From assembly GCF_009769385.1 (NCBI RefSeq), contig NZ_VKAB01000024.1:62001-126000 (forward strand): 64,000 nucleotides of DNA, read 5' to 3'. Below the pieces are notes generated by a model. It made no database searches. It was not told where the DNA came from and saw only the letters and a program-made list of their open reading frames with translations. Within the stretch, counting starts at the first letter, position 1; each line of letters opens with the position of its first letter. The translations under genes were made by a program, and so were the position numbers. The stretch is from Saccharothrix deserti (lineage in GTDB: Bacteria; Actinomycetota; Actinomycetes; Mycobacteriales; Pseudonocardiaceae). Positions 8,140 to 16,794 of this stretch are shown piece after piece.

Positions 8140-8658
8140 TCAGCCCTCGATCACGTTGTGGTAGCGGATCGGCGTGTAGGTGTTCGCCGTCGCCGCCGAC
8201 CACTTCCGCTCCACGGGCGGGGCGCCGTCGGGGCCGGTCTGCTCGCGCACGACCGGCTCCGACCTCGCGCCGTCCGCCCAGCGGACGAACAGCGCCGCGT
8301 GGTAGGAGTTGGTGAGAGCGTCACCCGGACGCAGGTCCGCGCGCGGTATCTCGCTCGCGACCTGGCGGAGCGTGGCCGTGGTGTGGGAGTGGGTCAGGCC
8401 CCACGCCATCGACACGTAGCCGGAGCAGTCGGTGCGGTAGTTGCCGTACTCGTTCTGGTGACAGGCCTGTTGGCTGTACGGCACCCGTGCGTCCAACCAG
8501 GACTGTGATCGGGCCTGCGTCTCGCTGCGCGAGGTCGCACGGTCCTGCGGCGTGGTGCCGCACGCGACCGTAGGCCCGGGATCGTCGGCCGCGTGCGCGA
8601 CCGGTGCCTGGAACGTCGCCGTGCAGACCAGGACGGCGATCAGGGTGCGCGTGTTCAT
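8140..8658 (-). CDS. Secreted cysteine peptidase-like protein with a DCSGY motif (NlpC/P60-like, C40)
   Basis: 172 residues from the ATG at 8658, which has AAGGGAAA upstream. A signal peptide ends near AHA/A (residue 23). C78 lies in TDCSGYVSMAWG, the usual catalytic cysteine context of NlpC/P60 enzymes, and H120 in SYHAALFVRW is the likely catalytic histidine. The remainder carries a short C-terminal beta region. Real NlpC/P60 enzymes cut cell-wall peptides; this one is short and divergent, so enzyme activity is plausible, not certain. It is divergent from the SOD-like lipoprotein gene. Confidence 0.65.
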   Translation of the reverse strand: MNTRTLIAVLVCTATFQAPVAHAADDPGPTVACGTTPQDRATSRSETQARSQSWLDARVPYSQQACHQNEYGNYRTDCSGYVSMAWGLTHSHTTATLRQVASEIPRADLRPGDALTNSYHAALFVRWADGARSEPVVREQTGPDGAPPVERKWSAATANTYTPIRYHNVIEG

Positions 8659-8850
8659 CGATTTCCCTTCGGGTCGCGTGTGCCGCGGACGCCGCGGCGT
8701 TGGCAACACGGAGGTTTCCCGTCGTTCTCCGATGTAGTGCCGAACCACCCACCAGAGTGATCTGCCACGCGTGGCCCGTGTGGCGCGGGTTTCGCGGGGA
8801 GGGGCGAGGTAGTAGGACGGTGCTCGTAGCGGACGTCGAAGGGAACCGAT

Positions 8851-9465
8851 ATGCGCATCGTCATCGTCATGGCCGCGCTCTGCGCCGCGGCGGGGTGCGG
8901 CAGCAGCGACCCCGGACCGGCGCAACCCGCGCAGACACAACCCGCGCAGACCACGACGTCCGAGCCTGCGGCGTCCACCCGGCACACCGGGACCCTCGCC
9001 CCGGTCGAGGCGGCCGACACGGCGTTCACCTACAACCCGGCCGTCGCGCCGCCGGGCGCCGAACTGGAACTGGAAGTGGTCGAAGCCGACAGCATGACGA
9101 CCGTGCGCCTGAGCGTCGACCGGCTGCTACCGGACCGCGGCTACGCCATCCACGCGCACACCCAGCCGTGCGGCCGCGTCGGCACCGACGCGGGTCCGCA
9201 CTACCAGCACGAGATCGACCCCGCCGCGACACCGGACAAGCCGTCGGTCGACCCGGCCTACGCCAACCCGCAGAACGAGATCTGGCTCGACCTCACCACC
9301 GACGGGCAGGGCAGCGGCTCGACCGAGGCCACGGTGCCGTTCGTGTTCGGCGACCGCGTGCCGGCCTCGATCGTGGTGCACGAGCAGCAGAAGACGGCGA
9401 CCGAGCACGGCAAGGCGGGCACCGCGGGCGCGCGGCTCGCCTGCTTCACCGCACCGTTCCGCTGA
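8851..9465 (+). CDS. Cu/Zn superoxide dismutase-like lipoprotein
   Basis: 204 residues. The N-terminus is a lipoprotein signal with lipobox AAAGC (C16), followed by a Gln/Thr/Pro spacer. The main domain follows the SodC pattern: IHAHTQPCG (two metal histidines and a disulphide cysteine), GPHYQHE, NPQNEIWLDLTTD (where the zinc loop would be), VPFVFG and SIVVHE, with a final Cys in ARLACF. Several ligands of true SodC are recognisable but the zinc loop is altered, as in many actinobacterial 'SOD family' lipoproteins, so catalytic activity is uncertain. It would sit on the outer face of the membrane. Confidence 0.75.
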   Translation: MRIVIVMAALCAAAGCGSSDPGPAQPAQTQPAQTTTSEPAASTRHTGTLAPVEAADTAFTYNPAVAPPGAELELEVVEADSMTTVRLSVDRLLPDRGYAIHAHTQPCGRVGTDAGPHYQHEIDPAATPDKPSVDPAYANPQNEIWLDLTTDGQGSGSTEATVPFVFGDRVPASIVVHEQQKTATEHGKAGTAGARLACFTAPFR

Positions 9466-9477
9466 CCCCCGCGCGGC

Positions 9478-9684
9478 TCAGTCGCCGCTGGTGCGCTCGG
9501 CGATGACGGTGTGACGGTGGTGTACCAGGTGCCGTTCTGTCGGCCGGGGCCCGACCGCATCACGGTCGGCGCGAATGGGGGCCGGCTCCAGGGGCGACAA
9601 CGTCTCCGGGCGCGGTGGGAACGGGTAGTCCTCCGGTCGCGCCTGCACGCCGACGGCGAGGGCGAACGTCGCGTCGGGCAGCAT
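9478..9684 (-). CDS. Possible small hypothetical protein downstream of the S1C protease
   Basis: 68 codons in the same direction as the protease gene and 82 bp after it, with coding-like GC-rich third positions. The product is hydrophilic and Pro/Arg-rich and ends RHLVHHRHTVIAERTSGD. There is no convincing RBS and I recognise no family. The 301-bp interval between the SOD-like gene and the protease otherwise shows nothing, so this may equally be non-coding. Confidence 0.25.
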   Translation of the reverse strand: MLPDATFALAVGVQARPEDYPFPPRPETLSPLEPAPIRADRDAVGPRPTERHLVHHRHTVIAERTSGD

Positions 9685-9766
9685 CGGCCCGGCCGACGAG
9701 GAGCGGCTGCGGCGGGAGGTCGCGCGGGTGTAGGTGTGCCGGCGGTTCGCGATGGGGTCGGCGGGG

Positions 9767-10675
9767 TCAGCTGGACAGTTCGGTGGGCGTGGCGATGACG
9801 TCGACCATGGCGCCGTTGCGCAGGACGGTGACCGGTAGCGGCAGGCCGATGGCTTCGGCGAAGAGTTGCCGTTGGATGCCCTGGGCGTCGCTGACGGGTG
9901 TCCGCGCCACGCTGAGCACCAGGTCGCCGTCGCGCAGGCCTGCTCGTTCGGCCGGGCCGCCGGGCACGACGTGCACCAGCCGCAGACCCGCGTTCTGCCC
10001 GGTGCGGGCGGCGACGTCGTCGGGCAGGGGAGCGGGGGCGCCGACCACGCCCAGGTAGGCCCGGCGCACCCGGCCTTCGATCATCAGCGTCGACAGGATC
10101 CGCTCGGTGGTGCTGTTCATCGGGATCGCCAGGCCGAGGCCGATGCCCGCCAACGCCGTGTTGATGCCGACCACCTCGCCCGCCGAGTTGGCCAGCGCGC
10201 CGCCGGAGTTGCCCGGGTTGAGCGCCGCGTCGGTCTGGATCACGTCCTCGATCACGCGTCCCGCCCGGCCGTTGCTGACCGGGACCGCCCGGCCCAACGC
10301 GCTCACCACGCCTGCGGTCACCGAACCGGCCAGGCCGAGGGGATTGCCGACCGCGATGACGAGTTGGCCCACCTGGAGGCTGTCGGCGTCACCGAACTTC
10401 GCCGCGCCGGGCGCGTCCGCCGAGGCCTTGAGCACCGCCAGATCGGCCAGGGGATCGGTGCCGACCACGGTGAACGGCGACTCGGAGCCGTCCGCGAACA
10501 CCGCCGTGCCCGCCTGCCCGCCGCCCACGACGTGCGCGTTGGTCAGCAGGTACCCATCGTCGGTGAACACCACCGCGGAACCCGTGCCGCGCCTCATCCG
10601 GACGCTGGCCACGTGCGGTGTGACCGACTTCGCCACGGCTATGACCGCCTGCGAGTAGGCGTCCAGCGGATCCAT
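9767..10675 (-). CDS. S1C (HtrA/DegP-like) serine protease with C-terminal PDZ domain, cytoplasmic form
   Basis: 302 residues from the ATG at 10675. The trypsin-like domain has the full triad: H48 in TNAHVV, D78 in DLAVLK, S157 in GNSGGAL. The PDZ domain covers about 205-300 (YLGVVGAPAPL..., GGPAERAGLRDGDLVLSV). Unlike typical DegP proteins there is no signal peptide or membrane anchor, so the product looks cytosolic, a type found in several actinomycetes and cyanobacteria. Role: degradation or control of misfolded proteins, inferred from family. It is downstream of, and in the same direction as, the SGNH esterase gene but separated from it by repeats. Confidence 0.88.
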   Translation of the reverse strand: MDPLDAYSQAVIAVAKSVTPHVASVRMRRGTGSAVVFTDDGYLLTNAHVVGGGQAGTAVFADGSESPFTVVGTDPLADLAVLKASADAPGAAKFGDADSLQVGQLVIAVGNPLGLAGSVTAGVVSALGRAVPVSNGRAGRVIEDVIQTDAALNPGNSGGALANSAGEVVGINTALAGIGLGLAIPMNSTTERILSTLMIEGRVRRAYLGVVGAPAPLPDDVAARTGQNAGLRLVHVVPGGPAERAGLRDGDLVLSVARTPVSDAQGIQRQLFAEAIGLPLPVTVLRNGAMVDVIATPTELSS

Positions 10676-10726
10676 CGGCGCCTCCCGGATTACACGATTA
10701 CACCTCAATCGTGCGCTCAGGGCCAG

Positions 10727-10816
10727 CGTGCTGTCCGGGGCGTTCGCCGACAGCGGACTCGCTGCACAGCACCGCCCTGGACAGCACGTCCCGGACAGCA
10801 CGCCCCGGACAGCACG
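10727..10816. repeat. Cluster of GGACAGCACG repeats with a 17-bp inverted copy
   Basis: GGACAGCACG occurs at 10779-10788, 10793-10802 and 10807-10816 with 14-bp spacing, and its reverse complement at 10727-10736. The outer copies extend to perfect 17-bp arms (10727-10743 and 10800-10816), so the RNA of either strand could fold into a long hairpin with a 56-nt loop. It lies between the SGNH esterase and the protease gene. Confidence 0.85.
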
Positions 10817-10828
10817 GCCGGGTTCGGG

Positions 10829-12049
10829 TCAGCTGCGCAGCAGCATCGCCAGGTCGACCGCGTTCGCCATGGCTTCCGTGCCCGCGTCGTTCGGGTGCAG
10901 GCGGTCGCCGCTGTCGTACGCCGGGTCGAGCGTGGCCGGGTCGCCGGGCACGGCGGTCGCGGCGGCGAAGTCGACCACGCCGTCGAACTCGCCCGACGTG
11001 CGGATCCAGTCGTTCAGCGTCCGCCAGGTCGCCTCGCGCTCCTCGGTCCAGATGAACGACCCCTTGAACGGCAGGACCGTGCCCCCGTACACCTTCACGC
11101 CCTTCGCCCGCGCCTGTGCGATCACCTCGCGGTGCCCCGCGATCAGGTCCGCGGCGGACGCGCTGTAGCCGATGTCGTTCACCGCCTCCAGCAGGATCAT
11201 CGCCTTCACGCCGGTCTGCGACAGCACGTCCCGCTGCACGCGCGTCACGCCCGCCACGCCGTAGTACGGCTCACCCTCGCGGTCGGCGATGAGGCGGTTG
11301 CCGCCCAGGCCCGCGTTCACCACGGACAGCGTCCTGCCGGGCACCGCGTTCAGCCGGCGGGCCAGGAAGTCCGGCCAGCGGCGGTTGGCGTTGCCGGTGG
11401 TGTTGGCGGTGTCGGTGATCGAGTCGCCGAACGCCACGACCGTGCCCGCGACCCGCTTGGCGGGCTTGACGTCCACGCCGTTCACGACCATCCAGCACGG
11501 GGTGCCCTGGAACCCGCCCGACAGCACGCCGGTCCGGTCGCCCGGCGCCAGGTAGTTGCCCTGCGCGGTGAACGGGTGGTTGGTCAGCGGTCCGGTGGCG
11601 TGCGGCACGTACGCGCTCACCAGCAGGGTGGACAGGGCTTTCACGTCCAACGCGACCGGGTCGCTGAAGATCTCCTGACCGGCCGGCACCGAGACGCCCC
11701 GCCTGCCCTTGAACGTCAACGTGCGCAGCGTGCCGGGCACCGCCGCGTCACCGGACGCCTGCACCGCGACCGAGGCGCGTCCGACCTGCAACGGCGTGGT
11801 GCCGAACGCGTTGGTCAACCGGACCCGCACCGACCCGCCGCCGGCGCTGAGGAACACCACGTTGCGCACGGTCTGGTCCTGCAGACCCTTGCCCGCCGGG
11901 CAGTCGCTCCAGGGGATCTCGCTGCCGACCACGGGACTCGCCGCCCAGCCGGCCACCCAGGGCTTGCCGTGCGCGGCGGCGGCCGGCTGCACCGCCGCGG
12001 TCGCCACGAGCGCGGCTATCACGGCCAGCTTCACCACGTGTCTTGCCAT
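10829..12049 (-). CDS. Secreted SGNH/GDSL hydrolase (carbohydrate esterase type)
   Basis: 406 residues from the ATG at 12049. Signal peptide 1-27 (PAAAA). Residues 30-190 form an N-terminal beta domain found in the two-domain SGNH esterases, then the hydrolase core: block I AFGDSITD with nucleophile S210, block II NAGLGGN, block III VNDIG and block V DRLHPND with the catalytic Asp/His. Known relatives deacetylate plant polysaccharides or act on lipids; with xylanase and pectinases in the same window a polysaccharide acetyl esterase is the likelier role. It is transcribed alone from a region with two inverted repeats. Confidence 0.85.
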   Translation of the reverse strand: MARHVVKLAVIAALVATAAVQPAAAAHGKPWVAGWAASPVVGSEIPWSDCPAGKGLQDQTVRNVVFLSAGGGSVRVRLTNAFGTTPLQVGRASVAVQASGDAAVPGTLRTLTFKGRRGVSVPAGQEIFSDPVALDVKALSTLLVSAYVPHATGPLTNHPFTAQGNYLAPGDRTGVLSGGFQGTPCWMVVNGVDVKPAKRVAGTVVAFGDSITDTANTTGNANRRWPDFLARRLNAVPGRTLSVVNAGLGGNRLIADREGEPYYGVAGVTRVQRDVLSQTGVKAMILLEAVNDIGYSASAADLIAGHREVIAQARAKGVKVYGGTVLPFKGSFIWTEEREATWRTLNDWIRTSGEFDGVVDFAAATAVPGDPATLDPAYDSGDRLHPNDAGTEAMANAVDLAMLLRS

Positions 12050-12162
12050 GAAGGACTCCCTACGCCAGTCGTCATTGGTGGCGTCGCCGACGTTGGCAGC
12101 GATCAAATTAACCGGTCAAGTAACCCACGACGAGTGGTGTAAGAGTTGCGATGAGTGGTTCG

Positions 12163-12177
12163 ACTTAACGCTTAAGT
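12163..12177. promoter_or_regulatory. Inverted repeat upstream of the SGNH esterase gene, candidate operator
   Basis: ACTTAA-CGC-TTAAGT is a perfect 6-3-6 inverted repeat about 115 bp before the esterase start. A second imperfect palindrome TTAACCGGTCAA lies closer to the gene near 12108. Both stand out by AT content in a GC-rich context. The regulator is unknown. Confidence 0.4.
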
Positions 12178-12200
12178 TGACGTGTCGGGTCAACGCCGTG

Positions 12201-12237
12201 TCCGCCTGACCGCGCGACCCGGGCGCGGTCAGGCGGA
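12201..12237 (-). terminator. Strong hairpin terminator after the glycosyltransferase gene
   Basis: Perfect 15-bp arms (TCCGCCTGACCGCGC and its complement) with a 7-nt loop, 8 bp beyond the glycosyltransferase stop at 12246. It also insulates the esterase promoter region. Confidence 0.85.
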
Positions 12238-12245
12238 CAAGCGGT

Positions 12246-13397
12246 TCAGGCGTAGTCGGGCAACGTGTGGGCCACGTCGTGCGGTGACGGCATGGCGGCC
12301 ACCTCGGCGGCGATCGACCGCGCCGCACCGAGCACGGCATCGTCGGTGAGCAGGTGCCGGGCCTTGGCAGCGATCGCTTCGGCGGTGATCTCGTCACCCG
12401 ACAGCCGGTCGCCCAACCCGCCCCCGACCACCATCTCGGCGTTGCTGAACTGGTCCGCACCTTGCGGTAGCAGGAGTTGCGGCACGCCCGCGCCGAACGA
12501 CCCCATCGTCGTGCCACTCCCGCCGTGGTGCACCACGAGGTCCGTGTGCGGCAGCAGGTCGGCCTGCGGCACCCACGGCAGCACGACGACGTTGTCCGGC
12601 ACCTCACCGAGCGCGTTCACGTCCACCGTCGGCCCGGAGGCCACGAGCACCCGCGCGTTCAACGTCGCCAGGCCCTCGATCGCGGTGCGCAGCACGCCCG
12701 GGTCGCCGAACGCCGTGCCCAACGTCAGGTACACCAGCGGTTCACGGTGTTCGAGGACCCACGCGGGCAGTTCGCCCGGCTCGGTGAACGGCACCGGCCG
12801 CAGCGGGATCCGGTTCGGCGTCGCGGCCAGGAACTCCCGGTCCTGCACCGACGGCGGGCAGATGTCGATGTAGGGGTTGCCCAGCAGCATGTACCGGTTG
12901 TCGTCGTCGGTCATCTCGACGCCGAGGTCCGCGGCCACATCGGCCAGGTGTTTCCACACGTCCGCGGCGAGGTCGTCGCCCTTCCAGATCCGACCGAACG
13001 AGTGGCACAGCGCCGGCACGCCCGCGAGCTTCGCGGCCAGGCCCGCGCCGACGTTGCCCACTTCGTGCACGACCAGGTCGGGCTTGCGGTCGGCGATGAC
13101 CCGCCCGACGTCGTCGGCGAAGCGGCGCGGCAGCACCGAGCCGAAGACCTGCGAGATCAGCGTCGGCATCACGTCCCGGGGGGTGCCCAGCGCGGCGCCC
13201 TCGGTCGCGATCCCGAACGCCTCGCGCATGTCCACGCCGCCGGTGACGTGCTCGATGCCGCGTGCGGTTAACGCGTTGGCAAACGCTTCCCCGTTGACGA
13301 AGATGACATCGTGACCGAGCTCGCTGGCGGCGATCGCGAGCGGCACCAGGGGATAGGTGTGTCCGTGCGCGCTGAGGCTTGAGAAGAGGATTTTCAC
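12246..13397 (-). CDS. Macrolide-type (GT1 family) glycosyltransferase
   Basis: 383 residues with the GT-B fold of antibiotic and macrolide-inactivating glycosyltransferases. The acceptor half starts MKILFSSLSAHGHTYP, where H is the likely catalytic base. The donor half has LPWVPQADLLPHTDLVVHHGG, then GSGTTMGSFGAGVPQLLLPQGADQFSNA, the nucleotide-sugar signature. It would transfer a hexose to a small hydrophobic molecule. No biosynthetic cluster surrounds it, so it may be a resistance or detoxification enzyme. GTG start; TAGGCT lies seven bases before it and there is no RBS, suggesting leaderless transcription. Confidence 0.88.
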   Translation of the reverse strand: MKILFSSLSAHGHTYPLVPLAIAASELGHDVIFVNGEAFANALTARGIEHVTGGVDMREAFGIATEGAALGTPRDVMPTLISQVFGSVLPRRFADDVGRVIADRKPDLVVHEVGNVGAGLAAKLAGVPALCHSFGRIWKGDDLAADVWKHLADVAADLGVEMTDDDNRYMLLGNPYIDICPPSVQDREFLAATPNRIPLRPVPFTEPGELPAWVLEHREPLVYLTLGTAFGDPGVLRTAIEGLATLNARVLVASGPTVDVNALGEVPDNVVVLPWVPQADLLPHTDLVVHHGGSGTTMGSFGAGVPQLLLPQGADQFSNAEMVVGGGLGDRLSGDEITAEAIAAKARHLLTDDAVLGAARSIAAEVAAMPSPHDVAHTLPDYA

Positions 13398-13496
13398 TGA
13401 ATCGAGCCTAGCGAGATTTTTTCCACAGCGGGTGAATTTCGTCCGTTCGGAGCCTTCACGCGATGAAGATCACTGTGGGGGTGCGCCGCAAGATGC

Positions 13497-13652
13497 CCCG
13501 GGTCGCCGCTGACCGTCAACGGCGGCCCGGGGGTCGCCGTGCTCGTCGGCGCCACCGCGAAGTACACCTGCTCAACCGTCCACAACGGACTGATCAGGCG
13601 GCTCGACTTCGTGGTGGCGCCGGACGAGCTGCCGCGCGAGCTGGAGGTCTAG
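13497..13652 (+). pseudogene. C-terminal remnant of an ECF41/SigJ-type sigma factor
   Basis: A plus-strand frame ending at TAG 13652 reads PLTVNGGPGVAVLV... and finishes RRLDFVVAPDELPRELEV. This matches the last strand-helix part of the SnoaL-like domain of SigJ/ECF41 sigma factors, which typically end 'VNGxPG...V..G.I..(I/L)D.V.(D/N)PE+L'. Nothing upstream encodes the sigma-2, sigma-4 or the rest of the SnoaL domain; the sequence before it is out of frame. It is therefore a decayed gene tail. Identification is from memory of the family ending and is moderately secure. Confidence 0.45.
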
Positions 13653-14395
13653 GGCGTGGGCCGGAGCACGAGGGTGACGAACCCGAGCACGCCGCGGTAG
13701 CCGTTGAGCCAGCTGTCGCGGTGGGCGGCGGAGGTGGCCAGCGCCTGTCCGCTGTCCGGGTGGTCGGGGTGGTCGAGCGCCCAGGCGGCCAGCGAGCCGG
13801 TCCAGCTCCACTCGTACTCGTCCCACTCCGCCAAGGTGCTCACGTGCCCGTGCACCGGCGTCCACCCGTCGGCGACCACGCGGGCGACCGTGGTCGGCAG
13901 GTCGGCGTACTTCTGCGGGCCGTCCTCCAGTTCCGCCCGGAGCGCGGGGTCCGGCTCGCGCTCCCAGAAGCAGTCGCCGAGCACGACCACCCCGTCCTCG
14001 GCGAGGTGGCGGCGTGCGGCGGCGAGCGCGGGCAGCAGCTCACCGAAGGCGTAGGCGGCGCCGATGCTGAGCACCACGTCCGCCTTGCGGGGCGACCGGT
14101 ACTCGACCACGTCCTGTTGGACCAGGTCGAGCCGGTCGCCCACGCCGAGCCGGTCGGCCTCCGCGCGGGTCCGGTCGAACCCCGCATCGGAGATGTCCAC
14201 GCCCACTGCGGTGATGCCCTCGTGCAGCTGCGCCGCGCGCAGGAGCCAAGCGCCCTCACCACAGCCCAGGTCGAGCAGGTGGGCGTCCGGCCGACGGATC
14301 GCCCGATCGAGGAGGTCCGTCACCGTGAGGTCGTTGACGGGTGCGGCGATCGGGTGATCCGCGTGCGTCAAGGTGCTGAGTGTCTGTCGATCCAC
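13649..14395 (-). CDS. SAM-dependent class I methyltransferase
   Basis: 248 residues. Motif I is LLDLGCGEGAWLL (about 41-53), motif II GVDIS, then DLVQQDVVEY and a central VVVLGDCFWER strand. The C-terminal third carries a WDEYEWSWTGSLAAWALDHPD segment seen in small-molecule methyltransferases that resemble the ubiE/cyclopropane group. Substrate unknown. GTG start at 14395; TAGGCA seven bases upstream without RBS suggests a leaderless mRNA. Its stop codon overlaps the stop of the SigJ remnant on the other strand. Confidence 0.82.
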   Translation of the reverse strand: MDRQTLSTLTHADHPIAAPVNDLTVTDLLDRAIRRPDAHLLDLGCGEGAWLLRAAQLHEGITAVGVDISDAGFDRTRAEADRLGVGDRLDLVQQDVVEYRSPRKADVVLSIGAAYAFGELLPALAAARRHLAEDGVVVLGDCFWEREPDPALRAELEDGPQKYADLPTTVARVVADGWTPVHGHVSTLAEWDEYEWSWTGSLAAWALDHPDHPDSGQALATSAAHRDSWLNGYRGVLGFVTLVLRPTP

Positions 14396-14444
14396 GACGG
14401 AGTGCCTAACACACCGCCCGGACGCCCCGCGCCTCCTTTAATCG

Positions 14445-14490
14445 CCCGCAGATGATTGCCCGCAGACCGCGTAGCTACCCGCAGACCGCG
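14445..14490. repeat. Duplicated end of ilvD
   Basis: CCCGCAGACCGCG appears at 14478-14490 (the last coding bases of ilvD on the minus strand) and again at 14459-14471 after the stop, with a partial third copy CCCGCAGA at 14445-14452. Confidence 0.85.
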
Positions 14491-16172
14491 CCGTTGGAAG
14501 CCGAGCCGACGAGCTTGGCGTACTTCGCCAGCACACCGCGCTGGTAACGGGCGGGCAGCGGCTCCCAGCCGTCACGGCGGGCGGCCAACTCGGCGGGGTC
14601 GACACCGATGTCCAACGTGCCGTTGGCGACATTGAGCGAGATCGGGTCACCGTCGCGGACGAACGCGATCGGCCCGCCGTCCGCAGCCTCCGGCGCGACG
14701 TGGCCGACGCACAGGCCGGTCGTGCCGCCGGAGAACCGGCCGTCGGTGAGCAGCAGGACGTCCTTGCCCAGCCCCGCGCCCTTGATCGCCGCCGTGATCG
14801 CGAGCATCTCCCGCATCCCCGGCCCGCCCTTCGGGCCCTCGTAGCGGATGACCACCACGTCGCCCGCCGTGATCGTGCCGTCTTCCAGCGCGTCCATCGC
14901 CGCGCGTTCCCGGTCGAACACCCGCGCCGTGCCGGTGAACACGTCCGAGTCGAACCCGGCCGACTTCACCACCGCGCCGTCCGGCGCCAGCGAGCCGCGC
15001 AGGATGGTGATGCCGCCGGTCCGGTGGATCGGCTCGCCCATGGCTCGCAGCACCGTGCCGTCCGGGTCGGGCGGCGCGATGTCGGCCAGGTTCTCGGCGA
15101 CCGTGCGGCCGGTGACGGTCAGGCAGTCGCCGTGCAGCAGACCCGCGTCCAGCAGCGCCTTCATCACCACGGGCACGCCGCCGATGCGGTCGACGTCGGT
15201 CATCACGTGCCTGCCGAACGGCTTCACGTCCGCCAGGTGCGGCACCTTCGCGCCGATCCGGGAGAAGTCGTCCAGGCTCAGCTCCACCTCGGCCTCGTGC
15301 GCGATGGCCAGCAGGTGCAGCACCGCGTTGGTGGACCCGCCGAACGCCATCACCACGGCGATCGCGTTCTCGAACGCCTCACGCGTCATGATCTGCCGGG
15401 CGGTGATGCCCTTGCGCAGCATCTCGACCACCGCCTGACCGGACCGCCGGGCGAACCCGTCCCGCCGCCGGTCCGTCGCGGGCGGCGCCGCGCTGCCCGG
15501 CAGCGACATGCCCAACGCCTCGGCCGCGCTCGCCATCGTGTTCGCCGTGTACATCCCGCCGCACGCACCCTCACCAGGGCAGATGGCCCGTTCGATGAGG
15601 TCGACGTCTTCACGGCTCATGAGCCCCCGGGCACACGCCCCGACCGCCTCGAACGCGTCGATGATCGTGACCTCGCGCTCGCTGCCGTCGGTCAGCGTGA
15701 CCCGGCCGGGCAGGATCGAGCCCGCGTAGAGGAACACGCTGGCCAGGTCCAGCCGGGCGGCTGCCATCAACATCCCGGGCAGCGACTTGTCACAGCCCGC
15801 GAGCAGCACCGACCCGTCCAGCCGCTCGGCCTGCATGACCGTCTCCACGCTGTCCGCGATCACCTCGCGCGACGCCAGCGAGAAGTGCATCCCCTCGTGG
15901 CCCATCGAGATGCCGTCGGACACCGAGATCGTGCCGAACTCCAACGGGTAACCGCCCGCCGCGTGCACGCCGTCCTTGCTCGCCTTCGCGAGCCGGTCCA
16001 GTGACAGGTTGCACGGCGTGATCTCGTTCCACGACGACGCGACACCGATCTGCGGCTTGACCCAGTCGTCGTCACCCATGCCGACCGCCCGGAGCATGCC
16101 GCGCGCGGCGGTCCGCTCCAGGCCGTCGGTCACGTCGCGACTGCGGGGCTTGATGTCGGGGGTCTCGTTCAT
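14475..16172 (-). CDS. ilvD: Dihydroxy-acid dehydratase
   Basis: 565 residues, full length. It dehydrates 2,3-dihydroxy-isovalerate and -methylvalerate to the 2-keto acids, the third step of valine and isoleucine synthesis. The Fe-S cysteine contexts are present ([11 protein letters not shown] and [16 protein letters not shown]), as is the C-terminal [19 protein letters not shown] motif with the catalytic serine region. Other dehydratases of the IlvD/Edd family act on sugar acids, but the sequence wording and length fit IlvD. It stands alone, not with other ilv genes. TAGGTT six bases before the ATG and no RBS suggest leaderless transcription. Confidence 0.92.
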   Translation of the reverse strand: MNETPDIKPRSRDVTDGLERTAARGMLRAVGMGDDDWVKPQIGVASSWNEITPCNLSLDRLAKASKDGVHAAGGYPLEFGTISVSDGISMGHEGMHFSLASREVIADSVETVMQAERLDGSVLLAGCDKSLPGMLMAAARLDLASVFLYAGSILPGRVTLTDGSEREVTIIDAFEAVGACARGLMSREDVDLIERAICPGEGACGGMYTANTMASAAEALGMSLPGSAAPPATDRRRDGFARRSGQAVVEMLRKGITARQIMTREAFENAIAVVMAFGGSTNAVLHLLAIAHEAEVELSLDDFSRIGAKVPHLADVKPFGRHVMTDVDRIGGVPVVMKALLDAGLLHGDCLTVTGRTVAENLADIAPPDPDGTVLRAMGEPIHRTGGITILRGSLAPDGAVVKSAGFDSDVFTGTARVFDRERAAMDALEDGTITAGDVVVIRYEGPKGGPGMREMLAITAAIKGAGLGKDVLLLTDGRFSGGTTGLCVGHVAPEAADGGPIAFVRDGDPISLNVANGTLDIGVDPAELAARRDGWEPLPARYQRGVLAKYAKLVGSASNGAVCG

Positions 16173-16313
16173 GCGCCGAACCTAACGTCCCGGAACGGGC
16201 ATCGCATCGGTGCCCCGCGGGATCTGGGAAGTCGCTCGACCGAGTGAATCAGAGGGCGTGACTGTTCCGGCGGCCTGCCACGGGTACACAGGGCGCGAAG
16301 AGGGGGGGGCGGT

Positions 16314-16661
16314 TTGTCGCGTTTCACGGTTCTGGCCGACCGTTGTTGGGACGGCACGAGTGAGCGACCGTCCGGTCCCACGGCGATCTTCGTGGAAGGC
16401 GCCGAGGTAGTCGCGGTGGACCGGGTCGGGCCCGTCCCGTTGTCGGGTGAAGTGATCGCGCTGGGCGACACGACCCTACTGCCCGGCCTCATCGACTGCC
16501 ACGTGCACGTGGTCGACGGGCGCAGCGATCTGCAACCGTGGCGTACCAGATCGGCGCCACGGCGGCACCGCGACCTCGGAGGGAAGCCGCCGCGCCCGCG
16601 GGCGCACCCGTGCGCGACGACGCCGTGCAGCTCCGGGAGACGGCCACCTGACCGCACCTGA
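16314..16661 (+). pseudogene. Truncated amidohydrolase (imidazolonepropionase-like), N-terminal fragment
   Basis: From a TTG start after a GAGGGGGGGGC tract, the frame encodes a good amidohydrolase N-terminus: an N-terminal beta-sandwich (FVEGAEVVAVDRVG) leading to TTLLPGLIDCHVHVVDG, the metal-binding HxH strand. After about residue 72 the translation turns into Arg/Pro-rich sequence with no family features, and the frame closes at 16661. A complete enzyme would need about 300 more residues. The gene has lost everything after its first motif; the downstream 130 bp up to the sialidase gene hold no recognisable remainder. Confidence 0.6.
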
Positions 16662-16794
16662 CCGCACGTCGGCCGGCACCCGGCCGATCGCGGCAGCCCA
16701 ACGTGGCCGGCATTTCACTGTGCGCATTTCCGTGTAACGCAGGTCACAGGCCGTTCGACCTCCCGAAGGGGCGAAACGGGAAGGCGGTTGGATC

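Noticed and set aside
12246-14395. Glycosyltransferase plus methyltransferase as a natural-product cluster
   Set aside because: Each has its own promoter, a terminator follows the first, and no polyketide, peptide or terpene synthase gene is near.
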